Assembly: GCA_021785005.1 (NCBI GenBank)
Contig: JAJYGT010000167.1
Span: 1 to 34,650, forward strand
Direction: 5' to 3'
Length of the DNA: 34,650 nt
Origin: Actinomycetes bacterium
GTDB lineage: Bacteria > Actinomycetota > Acidimicrobiia > Acidimicrobiales > Acidimicrobiaceae
Shown: positions 16,782 to 25,674 of the stretch, piece by piece
Layout: each line of letters begins with the position of its first letter
Position numbering within the stretch: the first letter of the stretch is position 1
Position numbers and translations under genes: made by a program
The notes under the pieces: model-generated
The model's input: the letters and a program-made list of their open reading frames with translations, nothing else
Told to the model about the DNA's origin: nothing
Databases searched by the model: none

Positions 16782-17387
16782 TTAAAAGTCGTTTAAAAAT
16801 AGCCTATGTAATCTTGAATCATTAGTAACTTCTGGATGGAATGAAGTTACCAAAACTTTTTCGTTTCGACAAACCACTGGTACTGAGACGGTTCCATTGC
16901 CGAAATCGTAGTCAACACTAGCCATGACGTCTACATCACCGCCTACGCGGGTAACCACGGGCGCTCGAATAAATGCAGCTTGCATCGCTACATCATCAAG
17001 ACCTTTAATCGACAGTTGAGTTTCGAATGAATTCACTTGCCGACCGAATGCGTTTCGGGCAACGGTGATATCAATTGCTCCTAGGCGCACCTGATCGTCA
17101 CGTCCGCCCAATATCTCACTTGCCAAAATTATCATTCCTGCACAAGTTCCAAATACAGCTAAGCCATCTCTAATCGCGTCTTTAATCGCCTCTACCAATC
17201 CAGACGAGTACATCAACTTAGAAATTGCTGTAGATTCTCCACCAGGAATTACCAGATGGCTCAACCCGAATAAATCATCTGGAAGTCGTACGGGGTGCGT
17301 CGCCACGTCAATCTTAGAGAAGGTCTCGATATGCTCACGAAAATCTCCTTGAAGCGCAAGTACCCCTACCCGCTCGTTCTTGTAGAT
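16782..17387 (-). CDS. pdxT: PLP synthase glutaminase subunit PdxT, start codon unclear
   Basis: Releases ammonia from glutamine and channels it to PdxS. Class I glutaminase features: LVIPGGEST, nucleophile Cys in VFGTCAGMIILA, and HPE in TSFHPEVTND. The conserved N-terminus is also encoded: VGVLALQGDFREHIETF, upstream to about 17366. Yet no ATG, GTG or TTG exists in frame between the pdxS stop (17391-17393) and a GTG at 17306. Starting at that GTG would drop the first strand and the ALQGD loop. I place the start tentatively at the ATC at 17385-17387, which gives about 201 aa, the normal size, with a GGGTGG eight bases before. An ATC start, a mutated ATG or a sequencing error are all possible. 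Confidence 0.85.
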   Translation of the reverse strand: MYKNERVGVLALQGDFREHIETFSKIDVATHPVRLPDDLFGLSHLVIPGGESTAISKLMYSSGLVEAIKDAIRDGLAVFGTCAGMIILASEILGGRDDQVRLGAIDITVARNAFGRQVNSFETQLSIKGLDDVAMQAAFIRAPVVTRVGGDVDVMASVDYDFGNGTVSVPVVCRNEKVLVTSFHPEVTNDSRLHRLFLNDF

Positions 17388-17390
17388 CTT

Positions 17391-18314
17391 CTACCACCCT
17401 CGCTCAGCCATATGAAGATCTACAGAGTCCATCTCAATGCCTACCATTGCAGGTCCAAGATTTCGCGATACTTTTGCTAAAATCGCTGGATCTTTATAGT
17501 GTGTGGTGGCCTCTACGATCGCTCGCGCTCTTTTCGCCGGATCACTGCTCTTAAAAATTCCTGAACCAACGAACACGGCTTGTGCACCAAGTTGCATAAC
17601 CAGTCCCGCGTCAGCAGGAGTAGCAAGTCCACCAGCGCAAAATAAAGGAACTGGCAATTCTCCTCGGTTGGCAATTTCAGCAACGAGCTCATAAGGCGCA
17701 CGAAGCTCCTTGGCCCACGCGTATAGTTCCGCTGAATCAGCTTGGCCGATTTTTCTAATGTCACCAAGAATTGCGCGAAGGTGCCTAACCGCTTCAACTA
17801 CATTACCAGTACCGGCTTCGCCTTTTGAACGAATTAGAGCCGCACCCTCTGATATCCGTCGCAATGCCTCTCCAAGGTTGGTAGCCCCGCACACAAACGG
17901 AACTCGAAACGCCCATTTGTCAATGTGATGGGCTTCATCAGCAGGCGTTAGAACCTCGGACTCGTCAATATAATCCACCGCCATCGATTCCAAAATCTGA
18001 GCCTCGACAAAATGGCCAATGCGCGCCTTGGCCATAACCGGGATCGAAACGCTATTTTGAATCTCTTCAATGAGCACAGGATCGCTCATTCGAGCAACAC
18101 CACCGTCGCGACGAATATCAGCTGGCACTCTTTCAAGCGCCATCACCGCCACCGCACCCGCATCTTCAGCGATCTTTGCTTGATCCGCATTGACCACGTC
18201 CATGATGACGCCACCGCGTAACATTTCCGCCAAGCCGCGCTTTACGCGCGAAGTCGCTGTAACGAGCTCTTGCGATGTTCTTTCGATCGAATCCTGGGTC
18301 ATCTTAAACACCAT
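17391..18314 (-). CDS. pdxS: PLP synthase subunit PdxS
   Basis: Builds pyridoxal 5'-phosphate from ribose 5-phosphate, glyceraldehyde 3-phosphate and ammonia. 307 aa, a (beta/alpha)8 barrel that assembles as a dodecamer. Very conserved blocks: [22 protein letters not shown] with [12 protein letters not shown] (residues about 34-65), [12 protein letters not shown] with the catalytic Lys, [43 protein letters not shown], and [12 protein letters not shown] start at 18314. PdxT follows immediately. The PLP made is the cofactor of the aminotransferase and MocR protein elsewhere in the window. Confidence 0.97.
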   Translation of the reverse strand: MVFKMTQDSIERTSQELVTATSRVKRGLAEMLRGGVIMDVVNADQAKIAEDAGAVAVMALERVPADIRRDGGVARMSDPVLIEEIQNSVSIPVMAKARIGHFVEAQILESMAVDYIDESEVLTPADEAHHIDKWAFRVPFVCGATNLGEALRRISEGAALIRSKGEAGTGNVVEAVRHLRAILGDIRKIGQADSAELYAWAKELRAPYELVAEIANRGELPVPLFCAGGLATPADAGLVMQLGAQAVFVGSGIFKSSDPAKRARAIVEATTHYKDPAILAKVSRNLGPAMVGIEMDSVDLHMAERGW

Positions 18315-18419
18315 TCTTCCATAGTTGCAACTTTACATTGTCAAACACTATCAATACTTCTTAATCCCATTGTAGCCTGATACCTTGCCAAGTCGAATTA
18401 CTAATTGTTCGAGTTAGCA

Positions 18420-19460
18420 CTATGACGAGACCTTGAATGCCGCACCAATTGGGGCGAACGTCACCCAGGTTCTGCCAGGGCGCAGCTTTAGAGGAGATCC
18501 GTTCCCATATTGATAAAGCGGAGCTGCCGAAGTAGAGCTTTTTGACCACGTGCCTGGAGCGTATGATCCGCCAAATGCAAAATACGCACTTCCGCTTCCT
18601 ACCATATCGGCTTCCGGTACCGGGTTCCCAGCTGGATCAACATATCCAGTGTTCGCATACGGCACAAATTCAAAAATCAAATTAGTGGCGCTTATTGGTG
18701 CGCCCGAGGCGTCAGTTACCGAAATTCCATTTATCTGTTTAGTCCAATCCTGCGCACTTGGGTTATACGTCCAGGTGTCTACTGTCGCACCAGATATATT
18801 TACCGTTATTGATGCAGCCTTGCTAGACACATTGCTCGGAACAGATGTCGAGGCAGATCCAAAACTAAATAGCGGGTGTGGTGCAACTCCATTTGTTCCA
18901 GCAGCTGAATAAAGCGCCGTAGTAGAGGAATATAAATTGTGCGGTTCAGGCCGATTTGGGTCTCTATAGTATGCATTACCAGCTGCATTTGCCCCGACAT
19001 CAACAACGCCTGTAGCTCGAACAGCAGAAATAAAATTCGGAATACCGCCCGAGTAGGCAATCAGGCCCGTCGTCTGCGCCGCCAACGCAACGTCGGTACC
19101 CCGAATCGACCGTATTGGACCAACTGTTGTTGCGTCTTGGCTCTGAAACACCGCCATATAACGGGTCAACCCGCCTTCGACCATCTCTTCATAAACAATA
19201 TCTGCTTTATCGATCCCAGATTGTGGCCAAGCTGCAGACGAATTGTCGATCTTTACCATCAACGCCGGACGAGTAGAGCTCGGTCCTCCAGGCACAATCG
19301 GCATGCCCGTCAAAGGATATGTTTGCGCAGGAGGCGCTGAAGTTGTACTCGACGATGCGGTAGTCGTAGAACCCGTTGTTGAAGTAGACGCTGTGCCACA
19401 GCTGGCAAGCAAAGTTACTCCGGCTACAAAACCAATAGCACCTAATATTCGCGGTCTCAA
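18420..19460 (-). CDS. DUF3048 (YerB-like) lipoprotein
   Basis: 346 aa. Lipoprotein signal peptide with lipobox LLASC (Cys21), followed by a Ser/Thr linker (about 22-45), then the DUF3048 domain: PLTGMP, RPALMVKIDNSSAAWPQSGIDKADIVYEE, GGLTRYMAVFQSQ, VGPIRSIRGTDVALA, FSAV-like blocks and YRDPNRPEPHNLY. The C-terminal half (from about 230) is the second subdomain with repeated FEFVPY/FAFGG sheets. The family is anchored outside the membrane and its role is not known; YerB is the B. subtilis namesake. TTG start at 19460 is fixed by AAGGAG five bases upstream. Confidence 0.9.
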   Translation of the reverse strand: MRPRILGAIGFVAGVTLLASCGTASTSTTGSTTTASSSTTSAPPAQTYPLTGMPIVPGGPSSTRPALMVKIDNSSAAWPQSGIDKADIVYEEMVEGGLTRYMAVFQSQDATTVGPIRSIRGTDVALAAQTTGLIAYSGGIPNFISAVRATGVVDVGANAAGNAYYRDPNRPEPHNLYSSTTALYSAAGTNGVAPHPLFSFGSASTSVPSNVSSKAASITVNISGATVDTWTYNPSAQDWTKQINGISVTDASGAPISATNLIFEFVPYANTGYVDPAGNPVPEADMVGSGSAYFAFGGSYAPGTWSKSSTSAAPLYQYGNGSPLKLRPGRTWVTFAPIGAAFKVSS

Positions 19461-19480
19461 GATACTCCTTATTTATTCGA

Positions 19481-20290
19481 CTAAAATTCCGACATTTCCA
19501 TTACACGCTCGTCAATTGTAACTCCATCAAGTTCAGGAATAAACCAAAATTGAGCAAACAAACGTCGACTTGCGGTAGCTGGTCGTGGCGTAACAACCTC
19601 ATTCGCGCGGATGAGTGCACTTATAAGTGCGGGTGGAAATCGGGTAACAGTCACCGCTCCAATGTCCCCGGCGATATCGCGACCAAGCATCTCTCTGGTG
19701 TATGAGTAAGGCAGCAACCGAGGGCTATAGCGAGAAAAGATACGCCTAAAACTACGAAGGCGCGCTTCATAATAGACTTCGCCTGTGCGAATCTTTACAA
19801 GCTCTCGTGCCACGAGCGACTCAAGCTCAAGGCGACTCAACATTTCCAGAGCACCATTGGTAATCACCAGAGTGCCTGTACGCATAGGACCTACAATTGA
19901 AATAGCATTCACTTGAAGTTCATCGAGCAGCATAACATTTGGTGCCTCGATACCGATTGACGCTGAAATACCTTCAACGAGCGAACCCAAACGGCGATAA
20001 TGTTCTAAGTCCAACGGTATAGCACCCAGCAATTTAGTTTCGTCGGCCCCTGCCTGACTATAACTGGTGGAGCCGATCAAAATCGCTGCGCCAAAAATAA
20101 TGAATCCAATGATGGTCGAAATCTTGTCGGGCACACCGACAATTGCAACTAATGAACCAACGACGAGCCCAAGGATTGCTCCTATCACCGCGCTCGCTAA
20201 TAGAAAGTAATTTAATACTTCCAAACCTGCAGCTTTAGGGTCAAAGCTCGGCACTCCGCCCCAAATTTTGAACTTAGATTGCTTGGCCAA
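19481..20290 (-). CDS. M48-like membrane protein lacking catalytic histidines
   Basis: 269 aa. Two transmembrane helices at about 27-52 and 56-75, then a cytoplasmic-type domain patterned on HtpX-like M48 peptidases: PNVMLLDELQVNAISI, GTLVITNGALEML, then ELESLVARELVKIRTGE. In active members the last block is HExxH; here it reads R162-E-L-V-K166, so both zinc-binding histidines are lost. The following DIAGDIGAVTVT corresponds to the usual ExxxD region and is also changed. I infer a structural or regulatory pseudo-protease. TTG start at 20290 with GAAGG upstream. It lies between pimA and the DUF3048 lipoprotein, all on one strand, where M. tuberculosis has other genes. Confidence 0.7.
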   Translation of the reverse strand: MAKQSKFKIWGGVPSFDPKAAGLEVLNYFLLASAVIGAILGLVVGSLVAIVGVPDKISTIIGFIIFGAAILIGSTSYSQAGADETKLLGAIPLDLEHYRRLGSLVEGISASIGIEAPNVMLLDELQVNAISIVGPMRTGTLVITNGALEMLSRLELESLVARELVKIRTGEVYYEARLRSFRRIFSRYSPRLLPYSYTREMLGRDIAGDIGAVTVTRFPPALISALIRANEVVTPRPATASRRLFAQFWFIPELDGVTIDERVMEMSEF

Positions 20291-20315
20291 TTCTCAAACC
20301 TTCGTTATTTCGTCC

Positions 20316-21386
20316 CTAGCCAATACATTCTTCAAACGCTTGAATATACGTTTTAGCTAAAGTCTCCACGGAAAACTTTTCGGCTCTCTCTAGCCCGTTA
20401 GAGACTAGTTGCCTTCGCAATGTATCATCGCTTAGAACATTGTCTATTGCCTTAGCAAGTGCAACCGAGCTACCAGGCTCAGTCAAAACTGCCTCTACCC
20501 CGTCACGCGCTACTTCTTTATAGCCCGGAATGTCAGAAGCCACAATTGCACATTTCGCAGCCATCGCCTCCAGCAAAACTACCCCAAACGACTCACCGTA
20601 CAGACTAGAGGCAACATATACATCCGCTGCTCGGAGCCTTGAGGCTACCTCAGCGTCTGAAAGACGTCCAAGCCATGCGACATTGTCAAGCTTAGCGTAT
20701 CTTCTATGCAATTCAGGGCTTTGTGGTCCGTCACCGGCAATCCACACTTCAACATCACTTTTTATCAGTTGAACCGCCTCAAGTAAGACAACCAATCCTT
20801 TGCGTGCCTCATGTCTCCCAAGAAACAACACAGTCTGCTTTTGCTTGGGCCACGCTGGACTATTGGAAAAGCGCGCAACGTCAACCCCGTTGCCAAGCAC
20901 ACGAAACTCACCACCAATTAGTTTCTTCGCAGTGCTGGCAGCTTCAACAGATACTGCAACCCGTAGCGCGAGTCTGCGAGCCAGCGGAGACATAATCCGA
21001 CCAAATGCCAGATACGGCACCGATACGCCCTGTCGATGAAAAGTTCCAACGATTGGTTTGTCGACCGTCGCCAAGGTCACCAAAGAAGGTCCTGGCGCCA
21101 GGGGTTCATGGAGGTGAACAATATCAAAATTATTACCACGTAATTCTCTACGTAAATTTACCAGTGTGGTGGGACGTAAGCCGGTAGGTGCTACCGATCC
21201 ATTGGCGTGCAACCTAAGCGACGGACCCAGACATATCATCTCGTATGGTGGCTTCAAATCGTCACAAGGCGCCAACAATTCCACTTCGTGACCTTGGGCT
21301 CGCATGGCTTCACTTAGACCTACAACTTGTGACTGCACTCCACCAGGAAAACCAAGAGAATACGGACAAACTACCGCAATTTTCAC
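20316..21386 (-). CDS. pimA: Phosphatidylinositol alpha-mannosyltransferase PimA (GT4)
   Basis: Adds the first mannose, from GDP-mannose, to phosphatidylinositol on the cytoplasmic face of the membrane. About 356 aa, GT-B fold. N-terminal blocks KIAVVCPYSLGFPGGVQSQV and HLHEPLAPGPS; C-terminal GRHEARKGL, and the E-x7-E motif in YGESFGVVLLEAMA. Family members start at M-K-I-A, so I use the GTG at 21386; the TTG at 21416 would add ten residues without a good ribosome binding site. The order pgsA-patA-pimA matches the mycobacterial PIM cluster, which strongly supports this specific call over a generic glycosyltransferase. Confidence 0.9.
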   Translation of the reverse strand: MKIAVVCPYSLGFPGGVQSQVVGLSEAMRAQGHEVELLAPCDDLKPPYEMICLGPSLRLHANGSVAPTGLRPTTLVNLRRELRGNNFDIVHLHEPLAPGPSLVTLATVDKPIVGTFHRQGVSVPYLAFGRIMSPLARRLALRVAVSVEAASTAKKLIGGEFRVLGNGVDVARFSNSPAWPKQKQTVLFLGRHEARKGLVVLLEAVQLIKSDVEVWIAGDGPQSPELHRRYAKLDNVAWLGRLSDAEVASRLRAADVYVASSLYGESFGVVLLEAMAAKCAIVASDIPGYKEVARDGVEAVLTEPGSSVALAKAIDNVLSDDTLRRQLVSNGLERAEKFSVETLAKTYIQAFEECIG

Positions 21387-21486
21387 GTCAATAAGGCTAT
21401 GCGCACTCAGGGTCAATTCCGCTATCTGGAATAATCAAGCTTTTGTCAACTGACTTATTATTCCAAGGTGTCACGAACTTCTTCGA

Positions 21487-22395
21487 TCAGGGCAGTTTTG
21501 ATGTTGATCCAAATATTGGTGAAAACACGTGCCATTGTTCCGGTGCAAATTTTATAAGCTCTTCCAGTGCCCACGCAATTTCTTGAGTCAGACGCTGCGC
21601 ATCTTCTCTCAAACCTTTGCGTTCTCCTATTTGGATTTCCGGAAGGACTTTAGTTAGATGACCACCTTTTGGTTCCATGTAACATGCTATCGGAATCAGA
21701 GGAGCATTTGTTCTTAGAGCTAGTATCGCGGGTCCCATGGGAAGCTTCACGCGTTGGGAGAAAAAATCTACTTCGGCAGTAGCTGCGTCCAGAGCGCGGT
21801 CGGACACCAATGCAATGACTTCGTTACGGCGTATCGCAGCAACTAATTTCGGCATTGGATTGTCATTATGCGCAATTGCGGTTAATCCAAACTTCAAACG
21901 AAAATCGACAAACCACCTAAAAAGCTCTGGAGGCTCGAGCGCTTCAACCACAGCGTTGGCTTTTGCCCGCGAGTCGTCAAACCAAGCGGCCCCAAAGTCC
22001 CAATTTCCTAGGTGTGCGGCAACAGCAATTGCACCCCGACCTTCTTTGATCGCACCGTACAAAAGTTCTAGGTCTTCCTCGCGACCTTTAGCCTGTACTT
22101 CTTGTCTTGTCATAGATCCGAGTTTGAACGATTCAAACCAAAATCTTGCATACGAATTGAATGCCTTTAGCACTACCAACTCGCTGAAATTGCCCGATTC
22201 CCCAAAAACCGGCTTTAGATTGTTTCGTACTATTCGTCGTTTTTTTTGACTCATAAGATATGCCAAACCGCCAAAAATCACTCCAAGTCCTTGTCCCGCG
22301 GAAATCGGAACGCCTGAAGCTAATTTAAATGCAGTCTTATATGCCCAAAAGACAACACGGGGCTTATTGGTTGAAAGGAGTGAGTTGTCAACCAT
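21487..22395 (-). CDS. patA: PIM acyltransferase PatA-like (LpxL/HtrB fold)
   Basis: Membrane-associated acyltransferase that would acylate the mannose of phosphatidylinositol mannosides. About 302 aa. The HX4D catalytic motif is in AAHLGNWDFG; later conserved blocks are VSDRALDAATAEVDFF, LPMGPAILALRTNAPLIP, and the end QEIAWALEELIKFAPEQWHVF. A hydrophobic stretch near the start (VFWAYKTAFKLASGVP, LGVIFGGLAYLM) fits membrane association. I prefer the ATG at 22395, where the family similarity begins; a GTG at 22470 would add 25 residues. Directly between pgsA and pimA, as in mycobacteria. Confidence 0.87.
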   Translation of the reverse strand: MVDNSLLSTNKPRVVFWAYKTAFKLASGVPISAGQGLGVIFGGLAYLMSQKKRRIVRNNLKPVFGESGNFSELVVLKAFNSYARFWFESFKLGSMTRQEVQAKGREEDLELLYGAIKEGRGAIAVAAHLGNWDFGAAWFDDSRAKANAVVEALEPPELFRWFVDFRLKFGLTAIAHNDNPMPKLVAAIRRNEVIALVSDRALDAATAEVDFFSQRVKLPMGPAILALRTNAPLIPIACYMEPKGGHLTKVLPEIQIGERKGLREDAQRLTQEIAWALEELIKFAPEQWHVFSPIFGSTSKLP

Positions 22396-22496
22396 CGAGG
22401 TACTCAAATATCCAATCAAGATTTTCCTGTGCGGAATTTTGACATCTGGAAAAAAAGAACAATTGCCCACAGGGTGAATTACATGAAGGGAACAAA

Positions 22497-23264
22497 TTAC
22501 TCGCTGTTCTTCGAACTAAACCAACTTCGGTTACCTGAGCGTTGGCTCATCTGTCTTAAACGATGAGTACGGCGAATCTCGCCTTTTGATCTCGGATAAC
22601 GCAACATAAGTGTAAGTGCTGATCCAGCCGCGTGTTGCCGCGACTTATAACGTGGTCGAGAGCGAAACTTTATCCTGGTATCTCTACTGGTAGCTTGTGT
22701 CCATACCTTCACAAAGCGCTGGATAACCGTAACTATCGAAAGTCCCAAAACCGTCCAAAGTACCGGGATCAGAATTATGGGCACCAAAAGTCCAAGGGCT
22801 AGTAACACCACTCGCTCAGCGCGCTCCATTAGTCCACCTTTGGCATCAAACCCGATGGATTCGGCCTTTGCCCGTTGGTATGAAATTAACGAAGCCGCAC
22901 CGTAGATTCCAAATGGTAACATTGCAAGATAGCGATTGGATCCGCCTAAAAAATAAAAGCCAAGACCAATCGTAATCATTAGGTCACTAAATCGGTCCGA
23001 TACCGAATCTAGAAAAGCTCCTCGAGCTGATGAGGTGCCCCGCGCCTTGGCAACTGGCCCGTCGAGCAAGTCCGGTATGGCTGATAAAATCAAAAACACA
23101 AACCCAAGCTGCAAATACCCAGTTCCAATTACCACCGCAGCAGCCACAGAAAGAACAGCGCCACTCAAAGTCAAAATATCGGCTGTAATTCCTATTGATG
23201 CCAAGGCTTTGCCTAGCGGCTCGGTTCTCCTGTCAACTTGGGACCTTAGATTCCCGTCAAACAC
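22497..23264 (-). CDS. pgsA: CDP-alcohol phosphatidyltransferase, probable PIP synthase
   Basis: Joins CDP-diacylglycerol to an alcohol, here most likely inositol phosphate, to make phosphatidylinositol phosphate. 255 aa with about six hydrophobic segments and a basic C-terminal tail (from about 185). The CAPT signature D-x2-D-G-x2-A-R-x8-G-x3-D-x3-D is present from Asp65: DLLDGPVAK, then G82, D86 and D90; the usual Arg of A-R is Lys73. It opens the PIM set pgsA-patA-pimA. GTG start at 23264 with GGAG nine bases before. In M. tuberculosis the HIT and thrS genes come directly upstream; here 8.5 kb separates them. Confidence 0.9.
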   Translation of the reverse strand: MFDGNLRSQVDRRTEPLGKALASIGITADILTLSGAVLSVAAAVVIGTGYLQLGFVFLILSAIPDLLDGPVAKARGTSSARGAFLDSVSDRFSDLMITIGLGFYFLGGSNRYLAMLPFGIYGAASLISYQRAKAESIGFDAKGGLMERAERVVLLALGLLVPIILIPVLWTVLGLSIVTVIQRFVKVWTQATSRDTRIKFRSRPRYKSRQHAAGSALTLMLRYPRSKGEIRRTHRLRQMSQRSGNRSWFSSKNSE

Positions 23265-23566
23265 GTTGAGTACTCCAATTCAAGAAAGTCAATCATTGTC
23301 CAGCTCAAATAAAATATCGGCACTAACATAGACGATGATTGAAATACATTTACATCTTATTTGCTAACGCCGTCAAATCGGCAAAGCCAACGGTATAGCG
23401 CGCGAGGCTCCATGCTGACAGGCATCGAAGAACTCAAGAATCCGCAGAGACCACAAGACTAATTGAAGCAATACGACCGCAAAAAGGGTGAGAAACACGC
23501 AAAGTTGTAGTATTTTGCTTTAAAGGTTCCTTGCTTTAGAACCAGATCAAGTAGGGGTCAAAAAGA

Positions 23567-23707
23567 ATGAGGATACCTGACGATAGTAATACCTCAACGT
23601 GGGTGGTAAGAATGTCGGCAGTCGCCCTTGAACCTAGAGTCAGTTCAAAACTGATTGCGGTCATACCCTTTACCTTATTATGCAGGCCCCAAAGAGGTAC
23701 GAATTGA
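23567..23707 (+). CDS. Possible short upstream ORF before GNAT gene
   Basis: A 46-codon frame starting ATG at 23567 with GTAGGGGT about nine bases before. Its TGA overlaps the probable TTG start of the acetyltransferase (TTGA at 23704-23707). The peptide has a mildly hydrophobic middle (SSKLIAVIPFTLL) and no family I know. It could be a leader peptide coupled to the next gene, or a decayed gene fragment. The 300 bases before it (23265-23566) hold no gene and presumably carry the divergent promoters. Confidence 0.3.
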   Translation: MRIPDDSNTSTWVVRMSAVALEPRVSSKLIAVIPFTLLCRPQRGTN

Positions 23708-24102
23708 GCGTAAACTACAGAGTGAACGTTCCTGTAACAACAAGTCAGTTCATCGAACTACTGCGAGACTCAACGCTTGGTGAGCGCCGGCCAATAGATG
23801 ATCAAGATTGCATGCAAGGGATGGTAGATAACTCCAATCTAATGGTTACTGCCTGGATCGATGAAACTTTGGTGGGCATTGCGCGATCGATGACGGACTT
23901 TTATTACGCATGTTATGTTTCCGATCTTGCAGTTCAACGGGAGTATCAGAAACAAGGCATTGGAAAAAGACTTCTGAATATCACTCAAGGGCAATTAGGA
24001 CCGAAATGTAAACTGCTCTTAGTTGCGGCTCCTGACGCCAATTCTTACTACGAACATCTTGGTTTCGAAAACAACCCGCGGTGTTGGGTGCTTCATCGTT
24101 AG
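23704..24102 (+). CDS. GNAT family N-acetyltransferase
   Basis: 132 aa. Acetyl-CoA-dependent transfer to an amine; substrate unknown. Core pattern: LVGIARSMTDFYYACYVSDLAVQ (strands 2-4), the acyl-CoA pyrophosphate loop REYQKQGIGKRLL (Q/R-x-x-G-x-G/A type), KLLLVAAPDA and YYEHLGFENNP. I chose the TTG at 23704 because AGAGG lies about eight bases before and the family similarity starts there; an ATG at 23680 would add eight residues. It is isolated, the only plus-strand gene for several kb, at the edge of the IS graveyard. Confidence 0.85.
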   Translation: MSVNYRVNVPVTTSQFIELLRDSTLGERRPIDDQDCMQGMVDNSNLMVTAWIDETLVGIARSMTDFYYACYVSDLAVQREYQKQGIGKRLLNITQGQLGPKCKLLLVAAPDANSYYEHLGFENNPRCWVLHR

Positions 24103-24536
24103 CAAATAAATTACCTGTGCCATCCTGGTTCTGGATGCCTGCACCGCCAGTGATTGAATTCACGTATTTCTACGAACGTACCGGCTACGGTATCATGGGT
24201 CACCATTTCTTCAAAGCCTTGTAGACAAAGGACAAGTATTGACAAAAAAGTATGACGGGAACTTGTTTTTAGATGTGCCAATTCTCACGCTGAACGGTTT
24301 TTTGCGGGCTTTGTCGATCTCGCTCGGCAGTTAAAGACTGGACAGGATTCTTAGTTGTAATTGACGCTTACTAGTTCGTACCTGACCGAAAATTTTATTG
24401 CCTAATAGACACAGCTTGTATAACTCTATTGACATTGAAAGTTATGGTCCCTGGGCATCTGAGCTCTCTGTTTGATGCAATTATCCGGCTTCTTTGACGG
24501 GCAAGAATTGAAAAAATTGGTGATTTTTAGGGCATT
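24103..24536. other. No intact gene; decayed sequence
   Basis: No gene can be supported. Short open stretches remain on the plus strand, for example 24100-24225 (PSWFWMPAPPVIEF-like) and one ending near 24348 (SHAERFFAGFVDLARQL), without starts or recognisable families. They are probably debris of former genes or insertion elements. Confidence 0.35.
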
Positions 24537-25060
24537 TTACCCTCGTAGAAACCATAAATAAACAAAACGTACTTTATGTTCAAAAGGTAACGTTGTTTCG
24601 TTCGCATGGCGTTCATCGCGATCAAGGTGGACGACAACGAATTCAACATCGGTGATCTTGATGTCCTTTGGGTAACGCATCGCTACAATCACGGCATGCA
24701 TTTGCAAAGGTTGCCCCTGGTAGTGGTGATCAATGTTATTCCATTTGCGCGTTTCCGGCGGTAAGTGACACACCCGAATAAGTAGATTCAGTTCATCTGT
24801 AAGCGCTTGTAATTCCAGCGTTCAAAGAGGTAGGCTGGTGTACTGCCAAAAATGGACAAGTCCACAGTTGCCAGGTTTTACCAGGATTGCCTAAAACACA
24901 GTGGGAACGATGTGTGGGCGCATTGTGAATAAAGAACTTGATCTCTAACGCCCTGAAAACCTCTTTTTGGTAGTAGCGAATTAGTTCAGCCACCGAAAAC
25001 GTCACAACTACCTGACACCGGCAAGCATCCATAATACCAAAAGATCGTCTGCAAAGCAGA
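24537..25060 (-). pseudogene. Remnant of ISAzo13-family transposase
   Basis: The C-terminal half of an ISAzo13-type transposase scattered over several frames. Reading downwards: GIMDACR and VTFSVAELIRYYQKE (counterpart of the AVESIRRWW block), then in another frame YLFERWNYKRLQ, then ELNLLIRVCHLPPETRKWNNIDHH (usual form CHLPPGTSKWNKIEHR), GQPLQMHAVIVA and YPKDIKITDVE. Deletions remove the TTTKTGL region. No ends or target duplication were found. Identification is from remembered family motifs; the order and spacing agree, so I am moderately sure. Confidence 0.65.
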
Positions 25061-25230
25061 AGACAAAAACGTCATTAGCTTAGACAGGTTATTTGATGAA
25101 CTTTGCGTCGACCAAACCGCGAATATTACTCCGGTCATCTTGGACATGGGGCTAGTCTTGGCCATGTCAGTCGCTGATCACGCTCCGGGTGTACCTATAG
25201 GTCTCGATTGGATTTCTTGGTTTAGTTAAA
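25038..25230 (+). pseudogene. Second ISL3 transposase fragment
   Basis: A plus-strand frame reads KIVCKAEDKNVISLDRLFDEL, VDQTANITPVILDMG, LVLAMSVADHAPGVPIG and then stops. This matches the same segment of the ISL3 remnant at 2510-3310 (GKIVYGAQGK, SFDGFFDELG, TAGIKAATMDI, FAKVFANHAPGARIC) but is clearly diverged from it, so it is an independent, older insertion. It abuts or slightly overlaps the ISAzo13 remnant on the other strand, suggesting one element landed in or beside the other. Confidence 0.65.
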
Positions 25231-25674
25231 ACTACATCGAAAGAATTTTTGCTGAACCCTAAAACCTTACGGCAAGGTTCTCAAGTGGACTATTCTGTCA
25301 CCTTTTGATTCAGCCAGTTTTAGGCATTTAGTCTTACACCAAGTCGGTCATCGTTTTGCTAAAACTACAGACGCTCGGGTCAAACTGACAAAAGATCAAT
25401 CTGCATTATGGACTGTGTACTTTGTTGCAAAATACCAATGTCAAAACAACAACGACCAGACGCAGTGCCGCCGTCTTCGATTTGTCATGCGACACACCTG
25501 ATAAAAAATCATAAGCATCAGCTACCTCATCGGCGCCAAACCTAAAGCAAGTAGTACGAACGGGAGTTCGTTCCAAAAAGTAAATCTGGGTCTTGATTTA
25601 GCCAACCAATTCCGATCTTTCCAGAACCGCGAAAGCACTTATTTGCATGTGCGCCAATTTTTGCCTGTGAAAAA
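25231..25674. other. No supported gene
   Basis: 444 bases between the IS fragment and the permease end. A plus-strand open stretch around 25290-25500 contains RFAKTTDARVKLTKDQSALW, which might be a further ISL3 piece (compare the LTxxQ region), but this is too weak to call. No clear terminator for the permease operon was found. Confidence 0.3.
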
